A DNA stretch of 64,000 nucleotides from Rhodopirellula baltica SH 1 (GCF_000196115.1 NC_005027.1:3224001-3288000); one strand, 5' to 3'. Positions 15,742 to 25,098 are shown, numbered from the stretch's first letter. Translations and numbers: made by a program. The notes: a model not told the origin generated them from the sequence alone.

Positions 15742-15911
15742 TTTACTTCACCCTCCCTTTGGGATGTCGGCTCGCTTCGTGCCGGTGAGGGTTACGCGCT
15801 GGCCCCAATGCTGAACCCTCCCCTCGCTTCGCTCGACCCTCCCAGGGGGGAGGGTGATATATCGTTGCTCCCTTCGCTTCGCTCGACCATCCCAGGGGGA
15901 GGGTGATGATC
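15742..15911. repeat. GC-rich CCCTCC/GGAGGG repeat cluster
   Basis: Several blocks of TTCACCCTCCC and GGGGGAGGGTGA alternate with CTTCGCTTCGCTCGACC-type segments. The last two blocks (ending near 15877 and 15906) are direct repeats of each other and also match the interior of the element at 15226-15415. The blocks can form long hairpins. It lies in a non-coding stretch of more than 900 bp before the tatA-like gene; 15912-16355 shows nothing further that I can identify. Confidence 0.65.
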
Positions 15912-16355
15912 GTCGCTTCTGAACACAGCATTTAGAAGCTGCACGATCGGCTTGGTTGCAGAGCTGAATTGGGTGCACAGCGACGCACCTATCCGGCTTT
16001 GACATTCGGACACCGGTGGCTAGAATATTGCGACGGACTTGGAAACGACGTCCGTTGCTTCGGTCCGGAGGTATTCGAACGGGCTCAGCGAAAAAATGCG
16101 TGCACCACGCGAATTTTGCTGACACACCCGCGAATGACCTACCCGCTTTCGCCGACGCCGAATGATCGTTTCATCACATTCGACGGCTGTTACCCCCAAT
16201 TCGTTTGGCGGTGAAGTCGCATTCGCTGGGCCAAATACGAGACGAGTATTTGGTTTCACAGTGGGGCGTCAGCGACGAATGTCATGAGATGGTCGGCCCG
16301 ATGCGTGTCACGTTGGCATGGATCGCACACCACTTTGTTTAGCGGGATAGATGGA

Positions 16356-16586
16356 ATGTTGATGACTGTGAGTTCGATGGCGACCGGATTGTTCTTGGCG
16401 TTTGGTTTCCCCGGCCTGCCTGAAATGTTGATCGTTTTAGTGATCTGCTTGGTCCTCTTTGGTGGTGCCAAGCTGCCATCGCTGATGCGAAACCTGGGAC
16501 GCAGTGCCAACGAATTCAAACGTGGCATGGCCGAATCAGGCGACGATGAGGACGAAGCAACGGATCGCACCGACGAGAAGGCCTGA
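16356..16586 (+). CDS. tatA: TatA/E-like twin-arginine translocase subunit
   Basis: Pore-forming component of the twin-arginine protein export system in the inner membrane. The 76-residue product has an N-terminal hydrophobic helix (LPEMLIVLVICLVLFGGAKL), the hinge FGGAKLPSLMRNLGRS, an amphipathic helix NEFKRGM, and an acidic tail. I chose the ATG at 16356; ATG 16362 or 16377 would also keep the helix. The next gene begins one base after its stop codon. No tatC is nearby. Confidence 0.85.
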   Translation: MLMTVSSMATGLFLAFGFPGLPEMLIVLVICLVLFGGAKLPSLMRNLGRSANEFKRGMAESGDDEDEATDRTDEKA

Positions 16587-16587
16587 G

Positions 16588-16863
16588 ATGTTTGGTCTCA
16601 GCCCATTTGAACTGGCCGTGATTGGAGTGATCGCGGTCGTCCTCTTTGGTGGCAACCTGCCGGAAGTGGCAAGGAAATTTGGCTCGACTTACAGCCAATT
16701 TCGGCGCAGCCTGCAGGATGTCCAGCAGCAGTTCCGTCAGGTTCAAGACGAAGCAAGCCGGGCGATGTCGATGGACACACCGCCCGCGAAGTCGACGTCG
16801 TATGACGACGATGAGGATGAACCGAACGAACCCTCGGCACCCAAGTTCACTCCGCCCGAGTGA
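16588..16863 (+). CDS. TatA/B-like twin-arginine translocase subunit
   Basis: A second Tat subunit of 91 residues in the same operon: MFGLSPFELAVIGVIAVVLF is the membrane helix, followed by GGNLPEVARKFGSTYSQFRR and a long amphipathic helix with Gln-rich LQDVQQQFRQVQDEA, then an acidic, proline-containing tail. Phe-Gly-Gly-Asn instead of Phe-Gly-Gly-Ala/Pro-Lys and the longer helix suggest a TatB-like role, but it could be a second TatA. It converges with the large heme protein, the two stop codons being only 5 bp apart. Confidence 0.8.
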   Translation: MFGLSPFELAVIGVIAVVLFGGNLPEVARKFGSTYSQFRRSLQDVQQQFRQVQDEASRAMSMDTPPAKSTSYDDDEDEPNEPSAPKFTPPE

Positions 16864-16868
16864 CAAAT

Positions 16869-19800
16869 TCAGTTGGCGTCGATTGAATCCGACGTCAATG
16901 GAATCTGCATCGGTTGCTGCAAGTACGCCAGCAAGTCACGAACATCCTCGGTCGACAAAGCATCGAGGATGTTCTCTGGCATCAGCGAAACCGGCGACGC
17001 CTGCAGGGATTCAATGTCATCGCGGTCAACTCGCACCGCGTTGCCTTCCGCCGTACGCATGGTGACCGTTTCAGGCGTTTGATTCTCCAGCAACCCGCTC
17101 AGCACTTGACCATCCGCGGTGAGCAATCGGTAGTTGGTGAACTCTTCACGAATCGCCGCTGATGGGTCGATGATCGCCAGTGACAAGAAGTCCAAGTTGG
17201 ATCTTTCGTAACCCGTCAAATCGGGGCCCACCTTGCCTCCTTCGCCGAACAGCCGGTGACAGGTTCCGCAATGTTTGGTGAACATCGTTTTGCCGTTTTC
17301 CAAATTCGACTGCGAGCTCGAACGAACAACGGATTGCAACTCCGCGATCCGAATTTGCTTTTCCGCCGGAGTCGCACGAACCGTTCCCCAACGGCTCGCT
17401 ACTCGTTCGCGCAACCCCGCGTTTTCAAAGGCCTGCATCTGCAAAACCACATCCGCAGGCACCCGTTCCACATTGATCTTGGCGGCATCAATCTCATCCA
17501 TCAGCACCGACGCCCATTGCTCGCGGCTGGACAGGACTCGGATCGCGGTCTCTCTCAAGTTGCTCGCGTCATCCATCGACGACTGATACGCCGATGCGAT
17601 CCATGAACCAATTCGTTCATCCGAGAATCGCGACAGGGCTTGCAAGGCCGCCGCTTTGACCGCATCGGATCGATCTGCCTGAAGTCGTCGTCGCAAGACC
17701 GCAACGGTGTCACCGGTTTGAATCTCCCCCAGTGTTTCGATCAACTCAACCTTGGTGCGGATCGGTGTCTCGGCTTGCTCGATGAGCTGCAGAGCCTGCT
17801 TGATCGCATCGACATCACCTTGTCGCAACCGCAGCGGTAGATCCGAACCTGGACGAGCCTTTCGAAAGATTGCAAGTTGTTCCTGCAGAGCGTCTGGCAA
17901 CAGTTCGACCTTGCGTCCCACAAAGGCCTCTTCAAAACCTCGAATTAGAATCGCCTTGGCATCATCATCAGGTGCCATCGCCAGCAAATTCGCAGCGACT
18001 AAATAGCTTTTGTTGGATCCTTCGGCAGCCAGCCTCTGCATCAAACGAGCCAGGATCGTCTGCCGAACCAATCGGCTCCGCCAAAGCCGTTCGTCCGCGA
18101 AAAGATCGGCGACGGCGTCAGCGTGCTGTTTGCAATGAGCTTCCAAGCCCCACCAAATCAACAACGGCAGATGCAAGTCACCCTGATCCGATTCACGCAG
18201 CATCATCTCGCGAAGGATCGGCAAAGCTGGTTCAGCATGCAAGCGAGCCGCGGTGGACGCCAACTGCGACCGAACGTGAACGTCAGCTTCACGCTTGGCA
18301 AGCTCAACGAGTGCTTGCTGTTGATCGTTGGTCATCGATGCGTTGTCGCCAAGCAGACGAATCGCCCAGCGACGCAAATCGGGGTCCGGTTCGGAGGCCG
18401 TCAAGTGTTTTGTCAAAGCATCATCGCTCAGAACGTTTCCGCGGTGGAGCGCCCACAACGCCAGCAATCGCCGTTCATCCTTTGAGTCACGGAGAATCTC
18501 CCCCAGAGAGGCCTGAAGATCGCCGGAAGCTTCGATTCGCGGCACGATCACCTCCAACGCGAGAAAGCGAATGGTGCGACTGGGATGAGCCAACAGCCGA
18601 AGCAACTGATTGTCGGACATGGCCGTCATGTCAAATCGCGTTCGTGATGGAAGCAGCTCCTCCGCGTTAGATGATCGTGAAGGATTCTTGGCAGTGAGCC
18701 GATAGACCCGCCCGCTGGTTTTGTGCCAATTGTCGCGTGGGTCGACGTGAGTCAAACGGGTGTCGTACCAATCCGCGAAATAGACCGCTCCGTCTGGCCC
18801 GACCGCGATCGCCACGGGTCGAAACCATCGATCATCGGTCTGGATGGTGGTTTCGAAATCGCGTGTTCGGAACGTCGACGTGTCCTCGATCAACTCGCTG
18901 CTGATCACACATCGCTGCAAGGGGTTGATCGCGATCGATTGATCGCGATACCGCTGCGGCAACACGTTGTCTTGGTAAACCACCAACGCCTGCGTGAACC
19001 GGCGACGATCGCCTTCGGATCGCATGTGATTGAAAAAGCCATAGGCGTGGGGATTGGTCAGTGGACCGTGTTTGCCCCATGATTTCGTGCCATAGCTGCC
19101 TTGCGGATAGAACATGCCACGGGTGTTGCCGTGGTTGGTTCCAGAAAACGTGAGCCCGCTCTCCTCGATCTCCAATCCGAACGTGTTGCCGCCCCCTTCG
19201 GCGAAGATTTCAAACTGATGCGTTTCAGGGTGATACCGCCAAATGCATTGCCCCTGGAATGACGTTGCATCATCGGGATGGTCGGACAAAGGAGCGTGGA
19301 TGGAAGCGGTCGTTGTGCTTCCGTTGGCACCGTACAGCCAACCATCGGGGCCCAGACGCAAACTGTTGGCGACCGCGTGCGTGTCTTCCAACCCGAATCC
19401 CGACAGGTGAACCGTGGGATCCCCATCGACCTTCGCGTCGTGATCGGCATCGGGATAGAACAACAAATACGGCGGGTTCATCACCCAGATCCCCGACGTG
19501 CTGACCGCGACGCTGGTCGCAATGTTGAGGCCTTCGATGAAATCTTGATGCGTGTCATAAGAACCGTCGCCATTGGTATCCTCCCAAACCGTCACGCAGT
19601 CCGCCCCGGCAACATGATTGGGTGGAGCGATCGGCGCGCTATCAAAGACAGCTCGCAAGTGTTGGTCGTAGCGAACCACTTTCAGTCCCGCCGGAAACGG
19701 GTACTGACGATACTGCACCACCCACATTCGGCCTTTGAAATCGAAACTAATATGAATGGGCTGAGTCACATCGGGTTCCCCCGCGACCAACTCCACTTGC

Positions 19801-20024
19801 AGGTCGTCCGGCACCTTCAAGCGAGCAATCGTTTCGGGGGGAGAGGCGGGGTCGGAATCATCTCCGAGATCGCCGCGGCCTTCAAACTCCCGCATCACCC
19901 GGGCAACTTCCTCATTGCCCGCCGGGGAGTCCTGGGGCACAGCGACGTTCGCCCATCCCCAACCGAGAGCACTCCAAAGAGCAACGACTAACAACCACTG
20001 GTTTCTCATTGGGTTCGCTCTCAT
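16869..20024 (-). CDS. PVC-type heme-binding dehydrogenase-like protein with HEAT repeats
   Basis: A secreted protein of about 1051 residues, typical of planctomycetes. After a signal peptide (MRNQWLLVVALWSALGWGWA) comes a glucose/sorbosone-dehydrogenase-like six-bladed propeller (IHISFDFKGRMWVVQYRQYP, CVTVWEDTNGDG, RLGPDGWLYGANGS), then HEAT-like helical repeats and a C-terminal class I cytochrome c domain with CGTCH in MFTKHCGTCHRLFGEGG, with a later Met near LMPENILDAL as a possible axial ligand. It may oxidise a sugar or other organic substrate in the periplasm. I chose ATG 20024; 20009 is also possible. Confidence 0.88.
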   Translation of the reverse strand: MRANPMRNQWLLVVALWSALGWGWANVAVPQDSPAGNEEVARVMREFEGRGDLGDDSDPASPPETIARLKVPDDLQVELVAGEPDVTQPIHISFDFKGRMWVVQYRQYPFPAGLKVVRYDQHLRAVFDSAPIAPPNHVAGADCVTVWEDTNGDGSYDTHQDFIEGLNIATSVAVSTSGIWVMNPPYLLFYPDADHDAKVDGDPTVHLSGFGLEDTHAVANSLRLGPDGWLYGANGSTTTASIHAPLSDHPDDATSFQGQCIWRYHPETHQFEIFAEGGGNTFGLEIEESGLTFSGTNHGNTRGMFYPQGSYGTKSWGKHGPLTNPHAYGFFNHMRSEGDRRRFTQALVVYQDNVLPQRYRDQSIAINPLQRCVISSELIEDTSTFRTRDFETTIQTDDRWFRPVAIAVGPDGAVYFADWYDTRLTHVDPRDNWHKTSGRVYRLTAKNPSRSSNAEELLPSRTRFDMTAMSDNQLLRLLAHPSRTIRFLALEVIVPRIEASGDLQASLGEILRDSKDERRLLALWALHRGNVLSDDALTKHLTASEPDPDLRRWAIRLLGDNASMTNDQQQALVELAKREADVHVRSQLASTAARLHAEPALPILREMMLRESDQGDLHLPLLIWWGLEAHCKQHADAVADLFADERLWRSRLVRQTILARLMQRLAAEGSNKSYLVAANLLAMAPDDDAKAILIRGFEEAFVGRKVELLPDALQEQLAIFRKARPGSDLPLRLRQGDVDAIKQALQLIEQAETPIRTKVELIETLGEIQTGDTVAVLRRRLQADRSDAVKAAALQALSRFSDERIGSWIASAYQSSMDDASNLRETAIRVLSSREQWASVLMDEIDAAKINVERVPADVVLQMQAFENAGLRERVASRWGTVRATPAEKQIRIAELQSVVRSSSQSNLENGKTMFTKHCGTCHRLFGEGGKVGPDLTGYERSNLDFLSLAIIDPSAAIREEFTNYRLLTADGQVLSGLLENQTPETVTMRTAEGNAVRVDRDDIESLQASPVSLMPENILDALSTEDVRDLLAYLQQPMQIPLTSDSIDAN

Positions 20025-20207
20025 TTGTTGGCTGACCGGCATGGATCGACTCGTCGGGGTATCAAAGTGTCGGATTCTTACTCTTCCAAACAACAGAACC
20101 ATCACCGAAGAAGGCAAGCAAAGATCCAGTAACATGCAAGGTGTTGAACGAGCGTCTGGGCTGTGACATGTTTTAGCTTATGGCAGCCATACGTTTGCGA
20201 GAGTTTG

Positions 20208-20405
20208 CATCCCGGTAGGGATGTCAGATGGTAGCCACCGGTAAGCGATAGCGCCACCGATGGACATGCCACCCACGCCGCTACTCTCCATCCCGCCGTG
20301 GCCAAAGGCCACGACGGGATGGAGAGTTTTATGGGAGCTCGTTTTCCGGGGGTACGCTGCGACGCAGCAACCCCCGGCTACCATCTGAAAATCCCTACCG
20401 GGATG
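20208..20405. mobile_element. 198-bp palindromic element with 29/30-bp terminal inverted repeats
   Basis: The left end 20208-20236 (CATCCCGGTAGGGAT then CAGATGGTAGCC) is complementary to the right end 20376-20405 with two small differences. Inside is a long hairpin at about 20284-20326 containing CCGTGGCCAAAGGCCACG, and a second small one near 20350-20374. No coding capacity. The structure fits a MITE or REP-like nonautonomous element. It occupies the promoter side of the heme protein. Confidence 0.75.
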
Positions 20406-20465
20406 AAGAAAGACATAAGCCGGAAGAAACGATTAGAACACCAACACCAAACGTGTCGCAGTCCA

Positions 20466-20520
20466 GGTTAACGCCCAAACGACTCACATCGTTCGGCCCG
20501 ATCATTGCTGCCGACCTAAT
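20466..20520 (-). repeat. Dispersed ~50-bp intergenic repeat, copy 3
   Basis: Reverse-complement copy of the repeat at 7372-7424: it reads TAACGCCCAAACGACTCAC and then CCCGATCATTGCTGCCGACC. It ends 11 bp before the stop codon of the SGNH hydrolase. Copy 1 likewise follows closely after a gene end. Confidence 0.7.
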
Positions 20521-20531
20521 TCGTACCACTT

Positions 20532-21911
20532 CTATTTCGTCGGCGTGATCACAACCGTGTGAGTCACCGGAACGATTGCGTCTTGAATCGCCTGCACCAA
20601 CTCGGCCCGTTTGGCTTCCGTGCTTTTCACTGCCGCCTCCAGATCCTTCTTGCCTTCTTCGCCATGGAAGATTTTCTTGATCTGAACTGTTTCAAAAGCC
20701 TGTTTGGCGGCCACCGCTTGATCGATCGCTTGAAACGCTTTGCTGAACGGATTGACTTCGAAGTGCTCGGCCAAGTTCACTCCTTCGGCCAGCTCCTCCT
20801 TCGTGAACTCTTCGCTGTGGTCTCCCCAACGGACACTTGTCTTGTCGGTTTCCAAACCACTGACCGTCAGCAAGAACTGATTCAGATCAGCGTTGAACGG
20901 AACCAACGTCATCCCGGAACGAATGCTGTTTTCGTCGTTGTCTTTTCCGGTCGCGCAAAACGGATAGCGATGACTTTCGAAAGTGATTTTGTGAGAAGAA
21001 TCATCGGACGCGAATTCGACGAGCAAATGATGATCACCGCCCGCTGCGGAAGTCGCCGCTAAGTCCACCTCTAGATTCGCGATGGGTTCACGAATCCCCA
21101 TCGATTTCAGGAAACCGTATGCCATGATGACTTGGCCGGCCCAGGGCGGATGGATCCCGTCGTTGCCGGTCACCTGGTAAGGTTTTTCATCCGTCCCGTA
21201 CTTCTTGGCCGCCGTGATCTGAGCCACATACATGGGCCAGAAAAGATCCGCGAACGCGACGTTTTCTTCTTTCGCGATTTCGATTCCCAAGTCTCGCAGC
21301 GTGCATAGGTTCAGGTTGTGTTCATCCAACGTGCACGCAGGAGCCTTCACCCAGGTGGCGATTTTTCCGGCGCAGCCTGGCGACCCCAGAACAACCTTGA
21401 CACCGGCTTCTTTCAAACGTCGAACGATGTGTTGGTAGTTGTCCTTGTACCAATGTCCGTTGTTGACGTCGTAGGCGCGATAGCGAGCGTCGTTCATCCC
21501 ATAGCAAAGCGTCGCGATGGTAGGTTCGAATCGCAAGCAATCCGAATCCATTCGGCGCAAGAAGCCGGCCGCGGTTTCGCCGCTCCATCCAAGTTGCCGC
21601 GTTTCAATTTCCAGATGCGGCATGCACGCGGTCAGGTAGGTTTCGATCATCCGCGAATACATTTTCTGCTCGGTGATCGAATCTCCGATGATCACCAGAC
21701 GATCGCCTTTGGTCAGCAACAACGGGCCGATCTCAGGAGCCTTGGCCGGGAAGAACTTGCCGAACTCAGGGTCATCCGGTTTGGGCTCGTACTGATACGG
21801 TCCGGACTCGGGGAACTTCGGCAGTGAATTGTCTTGGGCGAATGCGTTTGCGGTGCAGAAGACAGAAAACGCGACAAGCAATCCGATGCTTCGCAAAATC
21901 ATGGGTGTCAT
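20532..21911 (-). CDS. Secreted SGNH/GDSL-type hydrolase
   Basis: A 459-residue exported esterase-like enzyme. A signal peptide (about 1-25, ending AFAQ) precedes the block I motif LVIIGDSITEQ with nucleophilic Ser, block III CYGMNDARYR and a late GNDGIHPPWAGQ holding the Asp-x-x-His pair. The C-terminal ~170 residues, with SDDSSHKITFESHRYPFC and repeated charged helices, extend beyond the common SGNH domain. Likely a carbohydrate or lipid ester hydrolase. It is followed on the same strand by a secreted sulfatase gene upstream, though palindrome-rich DNA separates them. Confidence 0.87.
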   Translation of the reverse strand: MTPMILRSIGLLVAFSVFCTANAFAQDNSLPKFPESGPYQYEPKPDDPEFGKFFPAKAPEIGPLLLTKGDRLVIIGDSITEQKMYSRMIETYLTACMPHLEIETRQLGWSGETAAGFLRRMDSDCLRFEPTIATLCYGMNDARYRAYDVNNGHWYKDNYQHIVRRLKEAGVKVVLGSPGCAGKIATWVKAPACTLDEHNLNLCTLRDLGIEIAKEENVAFADLFWPMYVAQITAAKKYGTDEKPYQVTGNDGIHPPWAGQVIMAYGFLKSMGIREPIANLEVDLAATSAAGGDHHLLVEFASDDSSHKITFESHRYPFCATGKDNDENSIRSGMTLVPFNADLNQFLLTVSGLETDKTSVRWGDHSEEFTKEELAEGVNLAEHFEVNPFSKAFQAIDQAVAAKQAFETVQIKKIFHGEEGKKDLEAAVKSTEAKRAELVQAIQDAIVPVTHTVVITPTK

Positions 21912-21995
21912 GGTGGGGTCTCTCGGTGTCGATGATGAGATTGAAATGGGGGAGGTGAGGTGGGAGGTTGATGGCCAACGACCTTTTTCAACGTA

Positions 21996-22165
21996 GCCTG
22001 GGACAACGTCCCAGGAACCGGAAAAACCATTGACTCATTTGGCCAACGGCCAAATTCAACGCGTTTCGACTGGGGTTGATGTTGGCCGTTGGCCAACTCG
22101 ATTTGGGACTTTCTTCCATGGGCGGTGCCCATGGCTATGATGACAATGGCCTTTGGCCAAAGAGT
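21996..22165. repeat. Cluster of short palindromes
   Basis: Five palindromic segments in about 170 bp: CCTGGGACAACGTCCCAGG at 21997-22015, TTTGGCCAACGGCCAAA at 22038-22054, GTTGGCCGTTGGCCAAC at 22081-22097, CCATGGGCGGTGCCCATGG at 22116-22134 and CTTTGGCCAAAG at 22151-22162. They fill most of the space between the sulfatase and SGNH hydrolase genes. No gene is supported here. Confidence 0.75.
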
Positions 22166-22208
22166 TTGTGTCTTGGACAATCAACGGAATGGATCGCCCT
22201 CTCTTGTC

Positions 22209-23717
22209 TCAGGGACTCAAATCGGACGGTTGGTTGGGAGCGATGCTCATGGGTGGGTTGTTGGGATCGATCTTTTTGTGTTCCCAATACCAACCATCGG
22301 CCTTCTTCTCGAGCACGCGGTGCTGGCTGTTCTTCGCCAATGGTGCGGGATCCGATCGCACGAACTGTCTCAGTCGCTGCGCGGCGTCAGCGTGCTCGTC
22401 GCGGCCGATCAGGTTGTCGAATTCGTTCGGATCGTGGATGACGTCGTAGAGCTCTTCGCTGCCATCGGCGTAGCGAATCAAGCGATACCGCTCGCCCTTG
22501 ATTCCTTGGTTACCTGGATTGTGATCGGTGATCGCAGGTGTTTCGCGAATTTGTTCAGGTGACCGAATCTGCGGGACCAAACTCAGGCCTTCGACATCCT
22601 TCGGAGCGGGCAATCCGACCAGATCCGAAAGTGTGGGATAGATATCCAACAGCTCCGCCGGTGACTGGGTTCTTCCGTGAACGATTCCGGGTCCCGCAAA
22701 AATCAACGGCACGTGGGTGGAACGTTCCCACAACGTGTTCTTTCCGGTGACATTCTTTTCACCCAAGTGCCATCCGTGATCGCTCCATAAACAAATGATC
22801 GTGTTGTCTCGATGAGGCGTCCCTTCAAGTGCGGCCAGAACGCGACCGACTTGGCTGTCAACAAAACTGATGCAGGCCAAATACGAGTGCACCAGATTCC
22901 TTTGTTGGTTGTGAGCTTCCAACCAACTCATCCTTGGCTCGGGCAACTCCCAGTGCAGGTACCAACTGAACGGAGAACAATCGAGTCGATCGTCGCTTCG
23001 GTAGGGTGGCAACTGCAATGTCTCATCGTCATACAGTTCCCACCACTTCGGCGTGACATGGCAAGGGACGTGAGGCAAGAAGAAACCGCAACTCATGAAG
23101 AACGGTTCGTCCTCGGGCATGGCCTCCAGTTTCTCGGTCACCCAGTCAGCGACCTTGTAATCGCCTTTGTCTTCATCGCGGTGATCGAACACTCCCCAGT
23201 CCATCAGCGGGTGATCACCGACCGGTGTCGACGGGATCAACTTCTGGGGCGGCTTCACACCGGCGACGCCCGGCGGTCCGATCTCATCAAATTCCGTTTT
23301 GTCTCGGCCATAGCGACCGTGATAAACTTTGCCTGCCGAATACGTTCGATAACCATGAGCTTTGAAGTGCTGTGGCAGCGCGACGCGGTCCTTCAGTTCC
23401 GGCAAATCGCGAAACCATGGTGCCAAGCCGTAAATGCCCGTCGTCGAAGGACGCAGCGAGAGCATCAAACTGGTTCGCGAAGAATTGCACAGCGGCGATT
23501 GGCAATGTGCGTTGGCAAACGTCATGCCACGTTCAGCCAACGCCTTCATCGCTGGCGTTTGAACTTGAGGATGCCCACCAAGCGGTTCGACCCAATCGTT
23601 CAAATCGTCGATGCAAATCATCAAGACGTTCGGACGACTGGATGAATCCTGTGCAAAGGACTCGGAAACGAATAGCGTCGCCGCAAGGACGACGCTCCAA
23701 ACAAGAAACTTGTTCAT
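22209..23717 (-). CDS. Secreted sulfatase, iduronate-2-sulfatase-like
   Basis: A 502-residue type I sulfatase that would cleave sulfate esters, probably from algal polysaccharides, outside the cytoplasm. The signal peptide ends near residue 22 (FAQD). The metal-binding Asp37-Asp38 pair is in MICIDDLNDW, the formylglycine Cys77 is in CNSSR (77-81), and a C-terminal LWSDHGWHLGEKN supplies the other Asp-His ligands and Lys. Maturation requires a formylglycine-generating enzyme not seen in this window. High sulfatase number is a known trait of Rhodopirellula-like planctomycetes. Confidence 0.93.
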   Translation of the reverse strand: MNKFLVWSVVLAATLFVSESFAQDSSSRPNVLMICIDDLNDWVEPLGGHPQVQTPAMKALAERGMTFANAHCQSPLCNSSRTSLMLSLRPSTTGIYGLAPWFRDLPELKDRVALPQHFKAHGYRTYSAGKVYHGRYGRDKTEFDEIGPPGVAGVKPPQKLIPSTPVGDHPLMDWGVFDHRDEDKGDYKVADWVTEKLEAMPEDEPFFMSCGFFLPHVPCHVTPKWWELYDDETLQLPPYRSDDRLDCSPFSWYLHWELPEPRMSWLEAHNQQRNLVHSYLACISFVDSQVGRVLAALEGTPHRDNTIICLWSDHGWHLGEKNVTGKNTLWERSTHVPLIFAGPGIVHGRTQSPAELLDIYPTLSDLVGLPAPKDVEGLSLVPQIRSPEQIRETPAITDHNPGNQGIKGERYRLIRYADGSEELYDVIHDPNEFDNLIGRDEHADAAQRLRQFVRSDPAPLAKNSQHRVLEKKADGWYWEHKKIDPNNPPMSIAPNQPSDLSP

Positions 23718-23812
23718 TTGGCTGGGGTGGGGCAGGGTGGGATGTGGGTGGGGAGAAGCGGAACGTGTTCCAGTGCATCATTCTGCCATCGACCTTGGGT
23801 ATGACGGCTTGG

Positions 23813-23877
23813 GTACGACGGACTTCCAAGTCCGTCGAAAGTCATTGGCACCGACGGACTCGGAAGTCCGTCGTACG
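23813..23877. repeat. Palindromic intergenic repeat with 15-bp perfect arms
   Basis: GTACGACGGACTTCC at 23813-23827 is exactly inverted at 23863-23877, with secondary palindromes made of GACGGACT and AGTCCGTC inside. It lies in the gap between the Gfo/Idh gene end and the sulfatase start, where a hairpin could affect transcription. No T tract follows. Confidence 0.7.
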
Positions 23878-23888
23878 GTCCCCTACCG

Positions 23889-24929
23889 TTATAGCTGCAC
23901 TGTCTTGCCCGTGCGTGCACTTTCGTAAATCACGTTGATCAACGCCACACTGCGTCGGCCCTCGGTGCCATTGATCTGTGGGCTGGTTCCCTCCGTGATC
24001 GCATCGAGAAAATCGTTGAAGACGGCGGTGTGGCCGTGGTGCCCGATCGCGGACGGGTCGCTCGCTCCACCGCCCGTTTCGGTCATGCCAGCCATGCGTT
24101 TGCGGATGGCTTCGTCCTCATCGGTTTCGTTTGCGAATTCCCACTGCGTGAGGTCTTCTTCTTCCAAGATCGCGCTGCCTTCGCTGCCGCCGATCTCGAT
24201 TCGCTTGAGTGCCCCTGGATAGGTTGTCGTGGTGGCTTCAATGACTCCCAGAGCACCGTTTTTGAATTTCAGCGTCGCGACCACGATGTCTTCGACTTCG
24301 ATGCGTTCGTGTGTCATGGTCGACGCCATCGCGGAGACTTCGCTGACGTCACCCATCAACCACAGCAGCAGATCGACCGAGTGGATGGCTTGGTTCATCA
24401 AGGCTCCACCGCCATCGAGTTTCCAAGTTCCTCGCCACGCGCCGCTGTCGTAATACTCTTGGCTGCGATACCACTTCACGTAGGCATCGCCCATCGTGAT
24501 TTTGCCGAACCGGCCTTCCTCGACGGCTTTCTTCATCAGCCGGGAAGATTCGTGGAAACGGCTTTGAAAGGTCACGCCCAATTGCACACCGGCTTTTTCA
24601 CAGGCAGCGATGATTTGGTCACAACGTTCTTGGGTGACTTCGAGCGGTTTTTCGATCATCACGTGTTTGCCGGCTTCCGCGGCCTGGATCGCTGGTTCGG
24701 CGTGAGCACCACTGGGTGTGCAAACGGAAACGGCACCGATTTCGGGATCGGCGAGCATTTCCTCGAGTGTTTTGAACACGCGACCACCATGCTTTGCCAC
24801 GAACTCTTCGGCTCGTTCGGTGTTGCGGTTGTAACACCCCACCAAGTGCCCGTTGGTGGAATCCGCGATGGCTTTGGCATGAAAATTGGAGATCATTCCG
24901 GCGCCGACGATGCCAATACCGATGCTCAT
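23889..24929 (-). CDS. Gfo/Idh/MocA-family oxidoreductase
   Basis: An NAD(P)-dependent sugar or cyclitol dehydrogenase of 346 residues. The Rossmann fold begins at once (MSIGIGIVGAGMISNFHAKA), and the conserved MIEKPLEVT (EKP motif) and the second-domain segment GGGALMNQAIHSVDLLLWLMG with the active-site His are present. No signal peptide, so cytoplasmic. I use ATG 24929; upstream in-frame ATGs only add low-complexity residues. It is divergent from mfd. Substrate unknown; the sulfatase/hydrolase neighbours suggest carbohydrate use. Confidence 0.9.
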   Translation of the reverse strand: MSIGIGIVGAGMISNFHAKAIADSTNGHLVGCYNRNTERAEEFVAKHGGRVFKTLEEMLADPEIGAVSVCTPSGAHAEPAIQAAEAGKHVMIEKPLEVTQERCDQIIAACEKAGVQLGVTFQSRFHESSRLMKKAVEEGRFGKITMGDAYVKWYRSQEYYDSGAWRGTWKLDGGGALMNQAIHSVDLLLWLMGDVSEVSAMASTMTHERIEVEDIVVATLKFKNGALGVIEATTTTYPGALKRIEIGGSEGSAILEEEDLTQWEFANETDEDEAIRKRMAGMTETGGGASDPSAIGHHGHTAVFNDFLDAITEGTSPQINGTEGRRSVALINVIYESARTGKTVQL

Positions 24930-25098
24930 GTTGTTTGTCTTTTTTGTGCGAGGAAACAGGGTGGGGATCGCTGAGGTAGGCGAAAAACTACGATCAAGAT
25001 ACGTTTTCATGGCAGCTTTCGTCACCGGAGGCTGTTTTGCACCCCGATTTCATCCAGGTTCCATCGCCGTGCCCACCGCTTCGAAAAACGCCGCCCCG

